64,000 bases of DNA from Phorcus lineatus (GCA_921293015.1 OV121090.1:3968001-4032000); one strand, 5' to 3'. Counted from the stretch's first letter, positions 1 to 10,959 are shown. The notes: a model not told the origin generated them from the letters alone. Translations and numbers: made by a program.

Positions 1-1334
1 ATGTCTTTGAGGAATTTAAGCTCGAAAGGCTTTAAATGGCATTTACGGTTTATGATCAGTCTCCAATTGGACATTTTAATAATCCATGACAGCATTATAA
101 ATTCCAGCGTAAGACTTAAATAAAAGAAATTAACTCAGAACATAATTCATTTGGTTGTTTGCAAACGTCGATTTTGATATTTTCATTGATTTATTTCTGA
201 CCTACACCATATCATAATGACGCATACACTTTCTACCAAATAAATGTTATGAATATCAATGACACGAATGAGTTCAACACGCCTCGTGAGTCATATGTGA
301 AACCAAAAAAGAATTACTTTATCAAGTATTATCAAAATGTTATTCTGTAATGGTTTATCAAACTCAACAAATGTGAAAATCTTGTTTAAATGAATTCCTA
401 AAAGATCGGAAACTTTACTTAGATTATTTTCTGCAATCATCAAAGGTAACATAACCAAGGTGAATTCCCGAGACTGATTGACTCATTTGACATTATTGCC
501 GATGTTGGATGGCAAATTAGACCAGGCGAATCACTGCATGATGATACATCATGTTTAATAATGTCGACTACATTCGGCCCGATTCAAATTTAAATGTACT
601 GACCTTTTTAATATTCGAGCTTTATTCAAATTTAACTGGTTTCCTTGTAATTACGCTAACACGTATAAATCACAAAGTTTTCTCAATATGATTCATATTG
701 GATGCTCTCAATATGATTCATATTGGATGCTCTTTTTCGAATGCCATGCCCATATAAGAGACAACCATTTTGACGTTGCAATGACTGCTGCAATGATTTT
801 GGGCTAGTTTAAGATTGTTTCATGGTTTTCGATTTTTGACAAGTTTCATAAACTTTTATCTCGGTCTAACATGACACATATTGCGAGTTATCATTGTTTG
901 AATGTCACTTTTAGGAATTACGTCTATACTGTTTAACACTTTTGATTTAAATTAATGGGTTTTGAAAAAAACACTGAATCCAGGGAATGTTACAGATGCG
1001 AAAATAATCTTATAAATCTCACGTAAATCAACCTTTTTGACTTAGGTATTGCAATATTTGGATCCGGTCAAAGCTCATCACCTCTTGTTACATTCCAACA
1101 AGTCAAGAAACAATCTAGAAGAGTCTCAAAAAGGTTTTCGAAGCCTGTGGGTAATTGAAGTTATTTTCATGTTATGTTTTATCCATTTACATTGCGAACC
1201 TACATGTAAATGCCATATGTTTTGATTTACATTGCGAAATTATAATCTAAATGTCATATGATTTAAACAAAAGAATATATACCATATTCATTACCAAATG
1301 TCTTTTATATAAAACAAACTTTTTTTATTGTAAC
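1..1334. other. Non-coding sequence with two small tandem duplications
   Basis: No coding region is recognisable. Two short direct duplications are visible: a 25-bp unit at 681-705 repeated at 706-730 (TCTCAATATGATTCATATTG plus GATGC), and a ~40-bp unit starting at 1185 and again at 1225 (both begin ATTTACATTGCGAA). Nothing else supportable. Confidence 0.5.
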
Positions 1335-1614
1335 ACTGAATGGCCTGTCCAAGTGATGTATTAGAAGGTCTGAGTGTCAATGTATCCTTGTTCAACATTC
1401 TCTCTGTGTGCTAAATGTAGTCTTGTCTATTAGAAAAGAGAATTAGAAAACGTTATACAATACCTTTGTTCTTCTGAAGAGAGTAGTTCATCGCGTGTAT
1501 CCTTTAAGTTAGGGAAGTTTATATCAGTTTTGACGTGTACATAGTGCATCAATAGTTACATCGTTACAAATATCAGAAGCCTTTTACATCATACAGACAG
1601 TACAATAAATAGAG

Positions 1615-1756
1615 ATTATTACCCGAGGAAGTGTGTCATATGACTTTTACGAAACGAGTGTGAATTTTTTATTACCCGAGCGAGAGCGAGGGTTATATAC
1701 AAATTCGCACGAGTTTCGTAAAAGGCATATGAAACACTTCCGAAGGTAATAATTTC
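1615..1756. repeat. Foldback (inverted repeat) element
   Basis: Two arms of about 60 bases are near-complementary. The left arm contains GGAAGTGTGTCATATGACTT and TTTTACGAAACGAGTG. The right arm is its approximate reverse complement, with CGAGTTTCGTAAAAGGCATA and GAAACACTTCC. The loop holds TTACCCGAGCGAGAGCGAGG. The arms begin and end in TTATTACC-like sequence. Diverged single-arm relatives are at about 20205-20290 and 40560-40760. It is probably a non-autonomous DNA element; no transposase is present. Confidence 0.65.
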
Positions 1757-1915
1757 TTTATTACCGATTCTATTTCATTTCAAACGCATGGAAATATTCA
1801 GAAAACGGCCTCCTTCCCTTGCGGCCCGCTTCAGTGACGTCATGAACAATGGTTTGATGACGTCACAGACGACGTTATACGGTAACTCGCGCTGAAACAA
1901 TCGTTGCTAGGCAAA
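1757..1915 (+). repeat. Dispersed repeat with two TGACGTCA sites
   Basis: This segment follows the foldback element and has an inverted-orientation copy at 39320-39470. The strings AAACGCATGGAAATATTCAG and GGTAACTCGCGCTGAAACAA are identical in both copies, while the sequence between is diverged. Both copies hold two CRE-type palindromes (TGACGTCA) about 20-25 bases apart. Activity as an enhancer is inference only. Confidence 0.6.
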
Positions 1916-2017
1916 AGTGATATGTGCACATGTGCTCATATTGAAAATATGTCACCGCTTATGATTAACCATATGTTACTATCATATCATCTGAAATGTG
2001 TTACAGGAGCGATGAGG

Positions 2018-2104
2018 GGAAACAGACACAAAGACAGAGGGAAAGATAAACAGAGAGGCAAAGACTAAGTAACAGATAGATAGACAGAGACAGACAGAGA
2101 CAGA
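2018..2104 (+). repeat. Purine-rich GACA/GAGA microsatellite
   Basis: Imperfect short repeats of GACAGA, GATA and AGAGG type. The related purine-rich stretch in paralogous copy P2 lies at about 27770-27845. Confidence 0.6.
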
Positions 2105-2484
2105 AGTTTTCTCATCACAATGAAGGTGTTTCAACCAATCATGACTTTGCCCTACAAAAAATCATAATAAAAAAGAGCCTATATTTCAGATTCATATTTA
2201 AAACAAAACATTTCAAGTATTTGTCAACTAAAATGCATTGTTCTCAAGAAACAAAGCTGCAATATATAAAAAAAAAACCCTGACATATCATATTTCCATT
2301 CACTCTATCACCCGAGATGAGTTTTTCAACTATTGAGAAAAATACAGTCACAGACAGCAACTTATAAATAATGCATACTACAGTGCTAGTGTACCAGACA
2401 ACTAACCAACCCCATTCACAGTTCCCTTGAATCCTTTATGCATCTGAGACATATTGGAAATGTTTAACACCCTAAGGATGATAC

Positions 2485-2990
2485 CACTGCGTGAAAAAAT
2501 GATATTTAAAATCTTGTAAATATCTATTAAAATTGTTTTTTACAAGATATTTACAAAGATTAAAATACTTCTTTACAAAATAATAAATATATTAAATATC
2601 ATCTTTACAAGATATTTTCAAGATATTTAATCCCTTTGTAAATATTTGAAAAGGTTTGTAAAGTTTTGTAAAGTTTTGTAAATGTTTGTAAATGTTTTTA
2701 AATGTTTGTAAATGTTTTTAAATATCATTTTTAATCTGAAATAAATGTTTGTAAATGTTTTTAAATATCATTTTTAATCTGAAATAAATATTTTTAAATA
2801 TGATGATTAATTTGTAAATATCATGTTTAATCTGCATTAGATATTGAAAAATACATCTTTAATCTGCATTTTGATATTGAAAACTACATCTTTTATCTGT
2901 ATTAGATATTATAAATAAAATATGTATAAAATAGTGTCAATAAAAACTTTAATCTTTATTAGATATTGTAAAGAACATCTTTTTTGTCGA
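2485..2990 (+). repeat. Left subterminal repeat array of the large transposon
   Basis: Very AT-rich array of related 10-14-base units such as TTTGTAAATG and TTTTTAAATATCAT, with interspersed ATCTTTAATCTG blocks. It is the inverted counterpart of 12545-12955. Subterminal repeats of this type are typical transposase-binding regions in CACTA elements (family knowledge); their role here is inferred. Confidence 0.75.
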
Positions 2991-3789
2991 TAAAAATGTT
3001 AATCTTTTTTTAATATTGAACTTAGATTCGTATAGGTTTGTACCTTGGTGCCTTGCTTATATCATTGAAAGAGAATAAGGAGATATCTGATAAATAAAGT
3101 TACTTTGTAATGAAAGATATTGATAAAAAGTTTCGTAAATTTGATAGCATTGCCTTTGGAATGGGATGATCAACATTCTTTTATTCCCTTATCTTCTAAA
3201 AGTGGATAAAAGATGAACGGTAGTTCAAATGGAAATCCGATTGGATTTGCATGATTTTTCACAAAGACTCATATACAGCGAGGTTAATTATATAATTCAT
3301 TTTGCTCCTTTTTAAAATTCATAACCAACAATATTTTATTTAAATATGAACTTCGATCATCAATTGCTGTATATACTGCTCCTAAATACTCTTACAGTTA
3401 TGTTAACTTACTGACTGGGATTACCTTTGAATATAAAGTGCATTGATTACAATACCACTGTATTTGAATTTTTTTATATATTTGATTTTAAATACTGTTC
3501 CTCAATTAATATGAAAAAAAAAGATTTATCTGCATTTTGACGGTCATTATAACTAGTTCTATCGAATCAAACGGCATACAAAGTCACTCATGGTTAGATG
3601 AAAACCCTTTCTTTTAAAAGTTATAACAATAATTCAAAGTTAATGTTGTATAAATCTAGCGTCCTTCTTAAAATCAGTTTTGACAATATATGTGGTAAAT
3701 CTGACTTGAAAAAACCCTTTGTAAAGTGACCTACCTCAGACACTGTTATATATTATCCATTCTTGCAACTTGTATATCCTTATACACAA

Positions 3790-4116
3790 TGTAAGCTACA
3801 ACAGTTTCCATTCAGCACTGAGCATGCACAGTGTTAATCTGACAGCTTGGCATGAGAACGACAGATTGACATTGAGTCATAAATGACAAACAGTAATTAG
3901 TGGGCACCCCTTGTGACTGGTGTATGGCTAAAACAACATACACAGATCTCGGAATGGTCCATGTTGTTTTAACAAATTGGGCCCTGTTTGCATTGATCAT
4001 GTAGATACTTTAATGTCCTGCCTCATAATCAAAATTGTATTACTGTAATGTGGATGAGGGGTTCAATGAACCCAAATCTGAAATAAAATGCTGTTCTGTT
4101 CTGTTCTGTTCTGTTC
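3790..4116 (+). mobile_element. LINE 3' end with (CTGTT)n tail
   Basis: The sequence ends GGTTCAATGAACCCAAATCT, then GAAATAAAATG, then about five CTGTT repeats (4091-4116). This layout (3' UTR, AATAAA-like signal, short tandem tail) is that of a non-LTR retrotransposon 3' end. The start is uncertain, and no convincing reverse transcriptase coding remains upstream. Confidence 0.5.
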
Positions 4117-6211
4117 AATGAATAGAAAAAATTGTTTAAGTTTTAAACATCATCTTGCATGATATTTCATATGTTTCGGTCCAATGTATGTCACAATTTA
4201 CTTGCACAGCTTACAATTCGACCTGCTTATCCTTATGGAAATTTACAAATTACCAGTACTATGTAATAAATTACTAACATTTTGAAACTAAATGTTATGT
4301 TCCTACATGTAAATAAATAAATTTTAGTATGATACATGGCTTCAAGAATCTTACAAAGGTATATACGTCGGTCCCATTTTGAAATTTTATCAGTTTTGAC
4401 TCAAAATGCGTTTAGTCTATTGACTAACGTTTTGAATCTGAAATACAACTCTATAAGGTGTTCTATTTATCAATGGAAATACATTTTAGCAAACAAAGAT
4501 TCCCACTCCAGCCACGACTTTGAAGTGGCACACGTTTTTTTCTCAAAGATATATCAAAACTATTGTAAAAGATAAGTGACTAAAAGGTATAATACCTTGC
4601 ACTTTCAGTGAGTGAAATGTTAACTCCCGCTTCACGATTTGCATGTGTTCCATGAGTCTCGATAATCTTCTCTGAATTGGTCATATTTAAGAATTCAAGA
4701 TTCAACTGTCTGGTGACATATTTTTATTGAACAAGTTGATAATGTGGGATGGGCAGGATAGGGTGTTTCTTGAAGGAGGAACAAATTGAGACGTCTTTCC
4801 CCTGGCTAATGCCATATTTTACAGCCACGTTCATTACATAATTATTGTCGTAAAGACTCTTCGATCCTTATGATCTCAAGACTAATTACAGGAAAGGCTA
4901 ATTAGTTGGCTCCAGTCAGTCTATTGGGTCTTATCACAGGTGCACAGATGTACTTTTCTTGTGCAAGGGGAGAGTGTTAAGCAATCAAAAGTTCAGGAGA
5001 CATGACATGTGACAATATATTAGCTTAAACCCGTTACAATTGGTCAAAACTTAGTATATAACAAAATTTAAAGAACTGGATTTACGCTCTTTAAACTCTT
5101 AACTTAAGTAAGTAACTGGATTTGCGACTCTTGCTCGTGTGGTGGTCAAGATGCAAGAACTCCTCTGGTGAGTAACTTAATATTTTTTGATGGGTTTTCA
5201 TCCTTGTTATTGATATAGGTATACAAGGTAAGTGAGATCTACATGAGGTATGGAAGGATTTACTCATGTCATCTTGGTTAAAACAATATCTATTTCAAAA
5301 AGAAAAGGATGTCATGTCAATTTTAGTATGTTTTTACTAAACTAATTTACGTGAATCTGGCATTCATTCAACACTATACCAGGATAAAATGTTATCCATA
5401 ATTCAGTAAAATAAATATTATATAATATAACATGCGGACTGATTAGTTTGGTAATACAATTAACGCTCATTTAACAAGATATATAAAATGGTTATGTAAA
5501 TATGTAATATAAATATTAATATGTACACTGGATGTATTGTGTAAACAAAAGACTACAAATGAATTACATATCTATTTTTCACACATAAAGGAAACATTAG
5601 AAGTGAGTCATTTAGAAATGAAACAAACCACTGCAATAAAAACACAAGTGCACAAGATATGTTTGATTACAAGGAGCGAACGGTTAATGCCACTGTATAA
5701 ACAGGGTAAAACCTCAAATGATATCTATCTTCTCTGCCATTGTTTACTTCCGGATCAATATACACTGTAACCAAAACGAAGAATACCATAATGATCCGGG
5801 ACAAACCGCGCCAGTTACTTTCAGAATAAATGATGAAGGTGTGTATAATTAACCATTCATGCGATATAAAAAAGTTTTTCTCATTTTCTGTATCATGTTG
5901 GAAATACTTTTGGTTGAAGTAATATGTGTTGTTTATGCTGAGTTACTTAGATCTGTAAACAAAGTAAAGCTTTTTTAACAAAGCTACTGAAATCTATGAC
6001 TCATGTACACAATTAGATTTTGTGTTTTTTCAACAAAGCTTTTGACATCTTAAACTCTTAAATGATCTGCCGTCATCAATTACCAAAGTATTAATGAGGT
6101 GATTTAACTTCTTTTAACTTTTAACTGTATATAGATGTTGTCAGTTGTTGGCTAAACAACATACGCTGCGCAATACAGATATACACTTATAATAAAAGCT
6201 AAATCTGACAT
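4117..6211. other. No recognised gene
   Basis: AT-rich sequence inside the large transposon. Open frames at 4336-4575 and 5537-5770 show no family features, biased composition or flanking signals and are taken as chance. Nothing else supportable. Confidence 0.45.
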
Positions 6212-6354
6212 AAGTTCCAAACACAATCACTGCTGTCTGGACCTTCGCTGGGGACAGACAGCCTCTCACAATCTCTCATACCCAGTACTATTGTACTAGC
6301 GCACGCGGACTCAATTCCCGCCCCTCTCGCCACTACACGCCACGGATCTACACC

Positions 6355-7503
6355 ATGGATCGCTTTATCTCCTTAGACAAGGCACTACCAAGACACCTCG
6401 TTCAAGCCCTTCAACCATGTCTTCAATATCGTGTTGGAAATTTCACTTACCAAACGGATTACCACAATAACCAGATGAAAGTTACTATTGTCTTTGACAT
6501 GAAACAACTAAAAAGTAAGTCCTCCTCCACCCGACCCACACAACCCGCTCAACCTTCACCCCAACCTCCTAGCTATCCACCCCCTCAACCCTCGGGGCAC
6601 GTACTACCCACCCACCATGACTCTCCATCATTACCACCACCCATACCATTATCCTCTCAGGAACAGGTTTATAATCAACCACCCAACTCCAACCCCAACC
6701 CAACTATCACACAAGCTACCAATAAACGCCCAAGAGTTGGCTCTACACCCTCACCCCCCCGACCCCACTCCACTACCCCCAGTAACCACTCCAATCTCTC
6801 CCATTATTCCTTTGCTTGCATGGAACAGGACTCCCCTACCGAACCCATCACCCAACCCTCACCTCAAACTACTCACCACCCACCCAGGTCCAAATCTCCC
6901 GCCAAAATCTCTGCTAAAGCCCTACCCCCAGACCAGCCTCCCCAACCCCCCCAAACCCTATCTCTACTAAGCAAAACACGGATCCAAACAGCGCTCCAGA
7001 GCCTAGTCAATCCACCAATCAGCGGACAGGGATCAAGAAACCGGATCCAAAACAGACATTTGGTGCTCCACACCAGTCACCAACACTCGGATCTCGATCC
7101 ACAAACCCAAAGTCACGGACAAGTCGTGGAACTACCAAACCACAAGCTCAGGATCATAATAACACCAACAGTAAGGCACTTCGAGCGCTCTATGACGCTG
7201 TCAACACTCACTCAGGTGAAGATCTCTTGGCCATCAGGAATGTTGATGGTATGAACTATTATGCCCTTCCGCTCATACAACAGACGGAACAGTTCGCAAT
7301 ACTAACTAAACCCTTCGGACTATAACCTCAAGCCTATCAGGATACCCAACTGTCAATATCTCCTGGACCAAATGGAACATTTAAAACTACCCATGATATT
7401 TCAACAGAAAGTACTAGCTCGTTACCTTCAATATACTACTCCCAGACAACGCTCTAAAGAACTCATCATCAAGGCCTCCTACATAATGTTTCTAGAACTC
7501 TAA
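6355..7503 (+). pseudogene. Retroposon protein, about 382 codons, two compensating frameshifts
   Basis: It starts at an ATG in good context (CACCATGG). The first ~50 residues (MDRFISLDKALPRHLVQAL...) look globular, followed by ~150 residues rich in Pro, Ser, Gln and His. The original frame reads open to 7254, but after a run of C residues near 6945-6951 the protein-like reading moves to a second frame. That frame includes ALRALYDAVNTHSGEDL and stops at 7323. Near 7320 it returns to the first frame (IPNCQYLLDQMEHLKLP) and ends at TAA 7501-7503. Two opposite one-base shifts therefore explain the break. There is no CCHC knuckle or RT motif. An ORF1-type nucleic-acid-binding role is inferred from its position only; the family is not recognised. 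Confidence 0.6.
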
Positions 7504-7884
7504 ATATTATTACTATATACAGCTCAACTCTACCCCCTACCACTTATTTATTTTTTTTTATAGGTTTTTGGCCCCTTTACTTTTGCTGTTTATTCAGTAC
7601 CCCATCCCTCCCTTTTGTTATTTTTTCTCTTTATCATTTTTTAGTTAAGCCCTCCTGTCCCTGTGGGGTGCCTGACCTCCCCGGGGGAGGCCGCCCTTAC
7701 CTGCTGCCTTGTGCTGCTGCTTGCTTGGGACCACCAAAGGAGGACAACACTGTCGGCTTGGCTGTGTCGATTCACAAAGTACCACCATTCTACTACTCTA
7801 CTACTACCCTCCCCCCCCCCTACCCCCTACCTCCACTCTCCACCCCTATTTCCCGTCCCTTTTTCTTAATAAATACCTCTCCCT

Positions 7885-7950
7885 TGGCTATGTTACTTAA
7901 TTTTTATTATTTCCCTTCCCCCATTAATTTAATAATAAGTAACATAGCCA
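7885..7950 (+). other. Hairpin in retroposon 3' UTR
   Basis: The 15-base arms TGGCTATGTTACTTA (7885-7899) and TAAGTAACATAGCCA (7936-7950) are perfect inverted repeats around a 36-base pyrimidine- and AT-rich loop, about 60 bases before the (CAA)n tail. A 3' structure of this kind could be the reverse transcriptase recognition element (inference). Confidence 0.7.
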
Positions 7951-8025
7951 CGTCGGCGACATCACCAAGAGGTGGAAGCAGACGTAAAACACCAACCCAA
8001 CAACAACAACAACAAGTTCCAAACA

Positions 8026-9061
8026 TGTCACCTTTAAGCAGGGACATAAAACTAGCCTTGCCTGTTTGATTTATCACCTAAAACCTGTAGCCTAATGGTA
8101 TACCTTTTAGAGCTTTATGGAATACTTGATTTTGGTTTTGGCGCGTTATCCCGAGATCAAACCACCAATTTCCCAGGACCGAGAATACCAAGTAACCCCT
8201 TAAAGCAGTTGTGGGTAAAAACTGAAATAGTCAGGGTCTAGTTATAAATCGGATCATAAATTATATAATATATAAAAATAAGTATATATATCATAAACGA
8301 ATCAGAAATAACTTGATATGAATGTTCCGTATCAACCTACTTGGTGATCCTTTTTCACAAATAAGTTGGGGACTGACTAAAGTGACCCATGGAAACTTTC
8401 CTGATTCATAATATATGTATTCTAATTTGCCAATACTTGAATTAAAATTTTCGAAATTGGCCAATAAACAACTTGATACTGCTTTTTTAATCACCAGCTA
8501 ATTAGCACCAGTGACCAGAACTGAACTGGCCCGTGGTCACTGAGGCGTGTCCTGCCGCATGACGTGCTAGTTTGCGGACAAACAGATTTTTGTCTCACTG
8601 GTATATTTAACCAATCGCACAGCGATTTATGAGAGACACTGATACAGTTATAATGTAAAGTAAAGGCAAGTACATTAAAGCACTAAAATACTAAAACATG
8701 TCATCTGCGTAACATATTACGTCATAAGGATATCATAGCAGGCCTTGGCACTATCAAGAGTTAAAACGGGATTATCAAGTATAGAATAAAACTATTGGTT
8801 TGACGAAAGCATATTAAAAACCTTCCTAATTATCAAGACAAGATACAAACAATTCCTCTAATAGACTGATATAAAGGGCAAAACAATAAGTAGGTAAGTA
8901 TAACGAAAGTATAACCTCCTTAATGAAAAAACAACAGGATATCTCAGTCATAACAGCTGTTTAGAAAAAAGATTAGGTCATCCAAACAACTCAAACCTCA
9001 GATAAATTGATGTTAAATATATCTTTAATTGTTCCAAGCGAGAGATAGTGTTTTAATATGA
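8026..9061. other. No recognised gene
   Basis: AT-rich interior of the large transposon after the retroposon. No coding, RNA gene or repeat could be supported by eye. Confidence 0.4.
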
Positions 9062-9410
9062 TGCTATGCGTACTATGCTATTGAAAACTTTTTTTTGCAA
9101 CTTCCTTTGAATTTATCATCATGTCCGTCATGTAAGCAGAAGACAGGGGATGAATTTCGATATATGCCAGAGTGTAATCTCTTTAATGATTTACGAGATA
9201 AAGATCTTCCTGCACATTATTGTAAACATTCATCAATTGAAAAATATATTTCATGTATGTCCATCACATATAAACCGATTATTGTTACGACTCTTTGTAT
9301 AAAAATGGTCTGCGTATGCTTGATATGTCTATTAAGTTATATTCATGTATGTTTTGTTCACTCTATGTCATCATTTATGACTTTTGAGATAAATTTGACT
9401 TGATTTGACA
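9062..9410 (+). mobile_element. LINE 3' fragment: C-terminal zinc-knuckle region and 3' UTR
   Basis: The frame from 9095 encodes CPSCKQKTGDEFRYMPEC followed by NLFNDLRDK and SSIEKYISCMS. This resembles the cysteine/histidine motif at the C-terminus of many non-LTR reverse transcriptases (CPxC, DExHy.l.C, R.k). Downstream is an AT-rich 3' UTR ending GATAAATTTGACTTGATTTG, a (TTGAC)-type tail. The copy is 5'-truncated and carries only about the last 55 codons. Confidence 0.65.
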
Positions 9411-9860
9411 AATGAAAACAACTCACTAGCTAACACATACCTTTCTGTTTTCATTATTAGTATTTTATTTTCAAATAAAAATATCTTATTTATTTCAAAA
9501 TTAATCTCCCTTTTGATCAGTGTAAGCTAGGGGAGCACTAATTGGGACTGTTCCATTTCAGCCAAGTGTCTAAGATATGGCTGGGACATAGTCTTTTACC
9601 AGGCAATTACCGTAACAATGCAATCAGACGAAGCGTAACGTTGTTATTTGAATGAAGCCTTAGTGATTTGGGTTAATACACGTGTCAGTAGGTATTTAGT
9701 GGAGATCAAAGGAAACTTGTTACACCCTGTGCAACAAAGCGTATCTATCATTTCAACTGAACGACGGTTTTATCACTAAACGGCACTGTTAAATCACAAT
9801 AAGATATAGGTTATATGGAGGACAGGGCAATGTATTATTCGATACTGCAAAGAGTATTAT

Positions 9861-10939
9861 GGTTTAAACATATTTATTCACAAAATAAGTGATGGGATAG
9901 GCAAACAAGCAAACATTTGCTTATCTGAATGCCGCTCCCTACAGGCATACAAATATAAACATGGAAGAAAAGTGACGTTCACAGAAAAAAATCAAAGCTT
10001 ACATTACAAAGATGAGTTACTAATAGAAGCATTTAACAGCACTTATCACTGAGAAGAGTTGAAGGCATATATATTTACAAGGCATTTAAACTATTCTGAA
10101 AAATTTGGAAATCTACGAGAGTGTACAATAAAATCATGCACAGATTTTAATAGTTTTTCATTCTCTTTGTTGGTTGAGCCTATATTTCCGATTAGAATAG
10201 ATGTCAGGTTATAACCCTTAGTGAAGAAATATGAATTTGTTCTTATGTCGTTGTAATTTGGACAGGTTAGAAAGAAATGTAGTGCGTCCTCGAGTTCATG
10301 TCCGCAGCTGCAGGCAGGGGTATCGGATATAAATCTTGCGAATTTGTCACCGTTAAGATCGCTGCATGCAAGCCGAAGGCGGGAGTGAATTACCTGGCAG
10401 TATCTTGAGCCATGGTGTAAATTGAAGTGAACTGGGTTAGTGTTGATTTCCTTTAATTTTCTTTTAAATTCTCCGAAAGTGTTTGAATTAACAACATCTA
10501 CGGGGAGAGAATTCCAGATATTAATTGTGTCAGGTAGAAATGATTTTAAGTAATTACTTGTGTTACATTTTATGGTTTGTAAATCAGTATGGTTTCTTAA
10601 GTTGTATCTACTTGCGTCAGACACATTATCAGGTACTAAATTCGATAAATACTCAGGAGTCAGTTTATTAACCATCTTATAAAACACATATAATTTTTGA
10701 CGATGTCTTCTTTTTTCAAGTGAGCTAATATTTGTCTCTGGGTACAGTTTTGAATGGCTGGTGCCACGGACTGCGCCACAAATAGTTCTGAGTGCGTCTA
10801 GGTTGAGTTTTTCAAGTAGTAGGGACTGCTCTTTTGTACAGTTGTCCCAAATGTGACACGAGTAGTCAAAAATTGGTAATATGAAAGATTTGTACCTGGT
10901 CTGAAGGGTTTTTCTGTTAAGGCGATATTTAAAACTTCT
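9861..10939 (-). mobile_element. Recent 5'-truncated LINE insertion with 12-bp TSD
   Basis: A perfect 12-bp direct repeat AAAGAGTATTAT flanks the unit (9849-9860 and 10940-10951). On the minus strand it starts in the reverse transcriptase thumb/C-terminal region and has an open coding frame to 10091. It ends in a 3' UTR with GTGAATAAATATG next to the TSD. An open frame plus a perfect TSD indicates a young copy. It sits inside the large CACTG transposon and so is younger than it. Confidence 0.8.
10091..10939 (-). pseudogene. C-terminal fragment of a non-LTR reverse transcriptase (CR1/Jockey-type)
   Basis: About 282 codons remain. Family-like features in order: KYRLNRKTLQTRYKSFILPI then FDYSCHIWDN (after the RT palm), LEKLNLDALRTICGA, the RR...KLYVFYKMVNKLTPEYL stretch, SFLPDTINIWNSLP, and a Cys/His cluster CSCGHELEDALHFFLTCPNY. 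Full-length RT palm motifs and the endonuclease are absent because the insertion is 5'-truncated at 10939; the first few in-frame codons upstream, including the ATG, come from the target site. No stop codon interrupts the remainder. It cannot act alone as a retrotransposase. Confidence 0.8.
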
Positions 10940-10959
10940 AAAGAGTATTATCATATGCC

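Larger units (their letters stand above)
1335..2480 (+). repeat. Paralogous block set, copy P1 (first part)
   Basis: Non-coding sequence that recurs in diverged form at 27480-28100. Shared strings include TTATACAATACCTTTGTTCT (1453 area and 27576 area), the ACATAGTGCAT motif, a purine-rich GACAGA stretch and a segment containing GTTTCAACCAA. Its last ~180 bases also match 33910-34040. The foldback and CRE-bearing repeats at 1615-1915 interrupt it. The insertion point of the large transposon starts just after 2484. Confidence 0.6.
6224..8013 (+). mobile_element. 1.8-kb retroposon encoding one protein, (CAA)n tail, 12-bp TSD
   Basis: The unit is bounded by a perfect 12-bp direct repeat, AAGTTCCAAACA, at 6212-6223 and 8014-8025. 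It starts CAATCACTGCTGTCTGGACC, has a GC-rich leader, one long coding region (6355-7503), a C- and T-rich 3' UTR with a polyadenylation-like AATAAA near 7869, a hairpin (7885-7950) and an (AAC)n tail. Composition is much richer in C than the surroundings. No endonuclease or reverse transcriptase is present, so it must be mobilised in trans. It is either an ORF1-only derivative or a LINE that lost ORF2. Its last bases resemble the tRNA-SINE 3' end in this window. Confidence 0.75.

Noticed and set aside
2485..2990. Two independent AT-rich minisatellites instead of transposon ends
   Set aside because: The arrays are inverted relative to each other, end in matching CACTG termini with identical TAC flanks, and an empty paralogue exists.
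6617..6970. 117-residue proline-rich plus-strand open frame and its antisense partner
   Set aside because: Out-of-frame shadows of the retroposon protein in a C-rich segment.
7663..8069. Open frames in the retroposon 3' UTR
   Set aside because: GC- and C-rich UTR sequence lacking stops by composition; they run into the (CAA)n tail and the target site.
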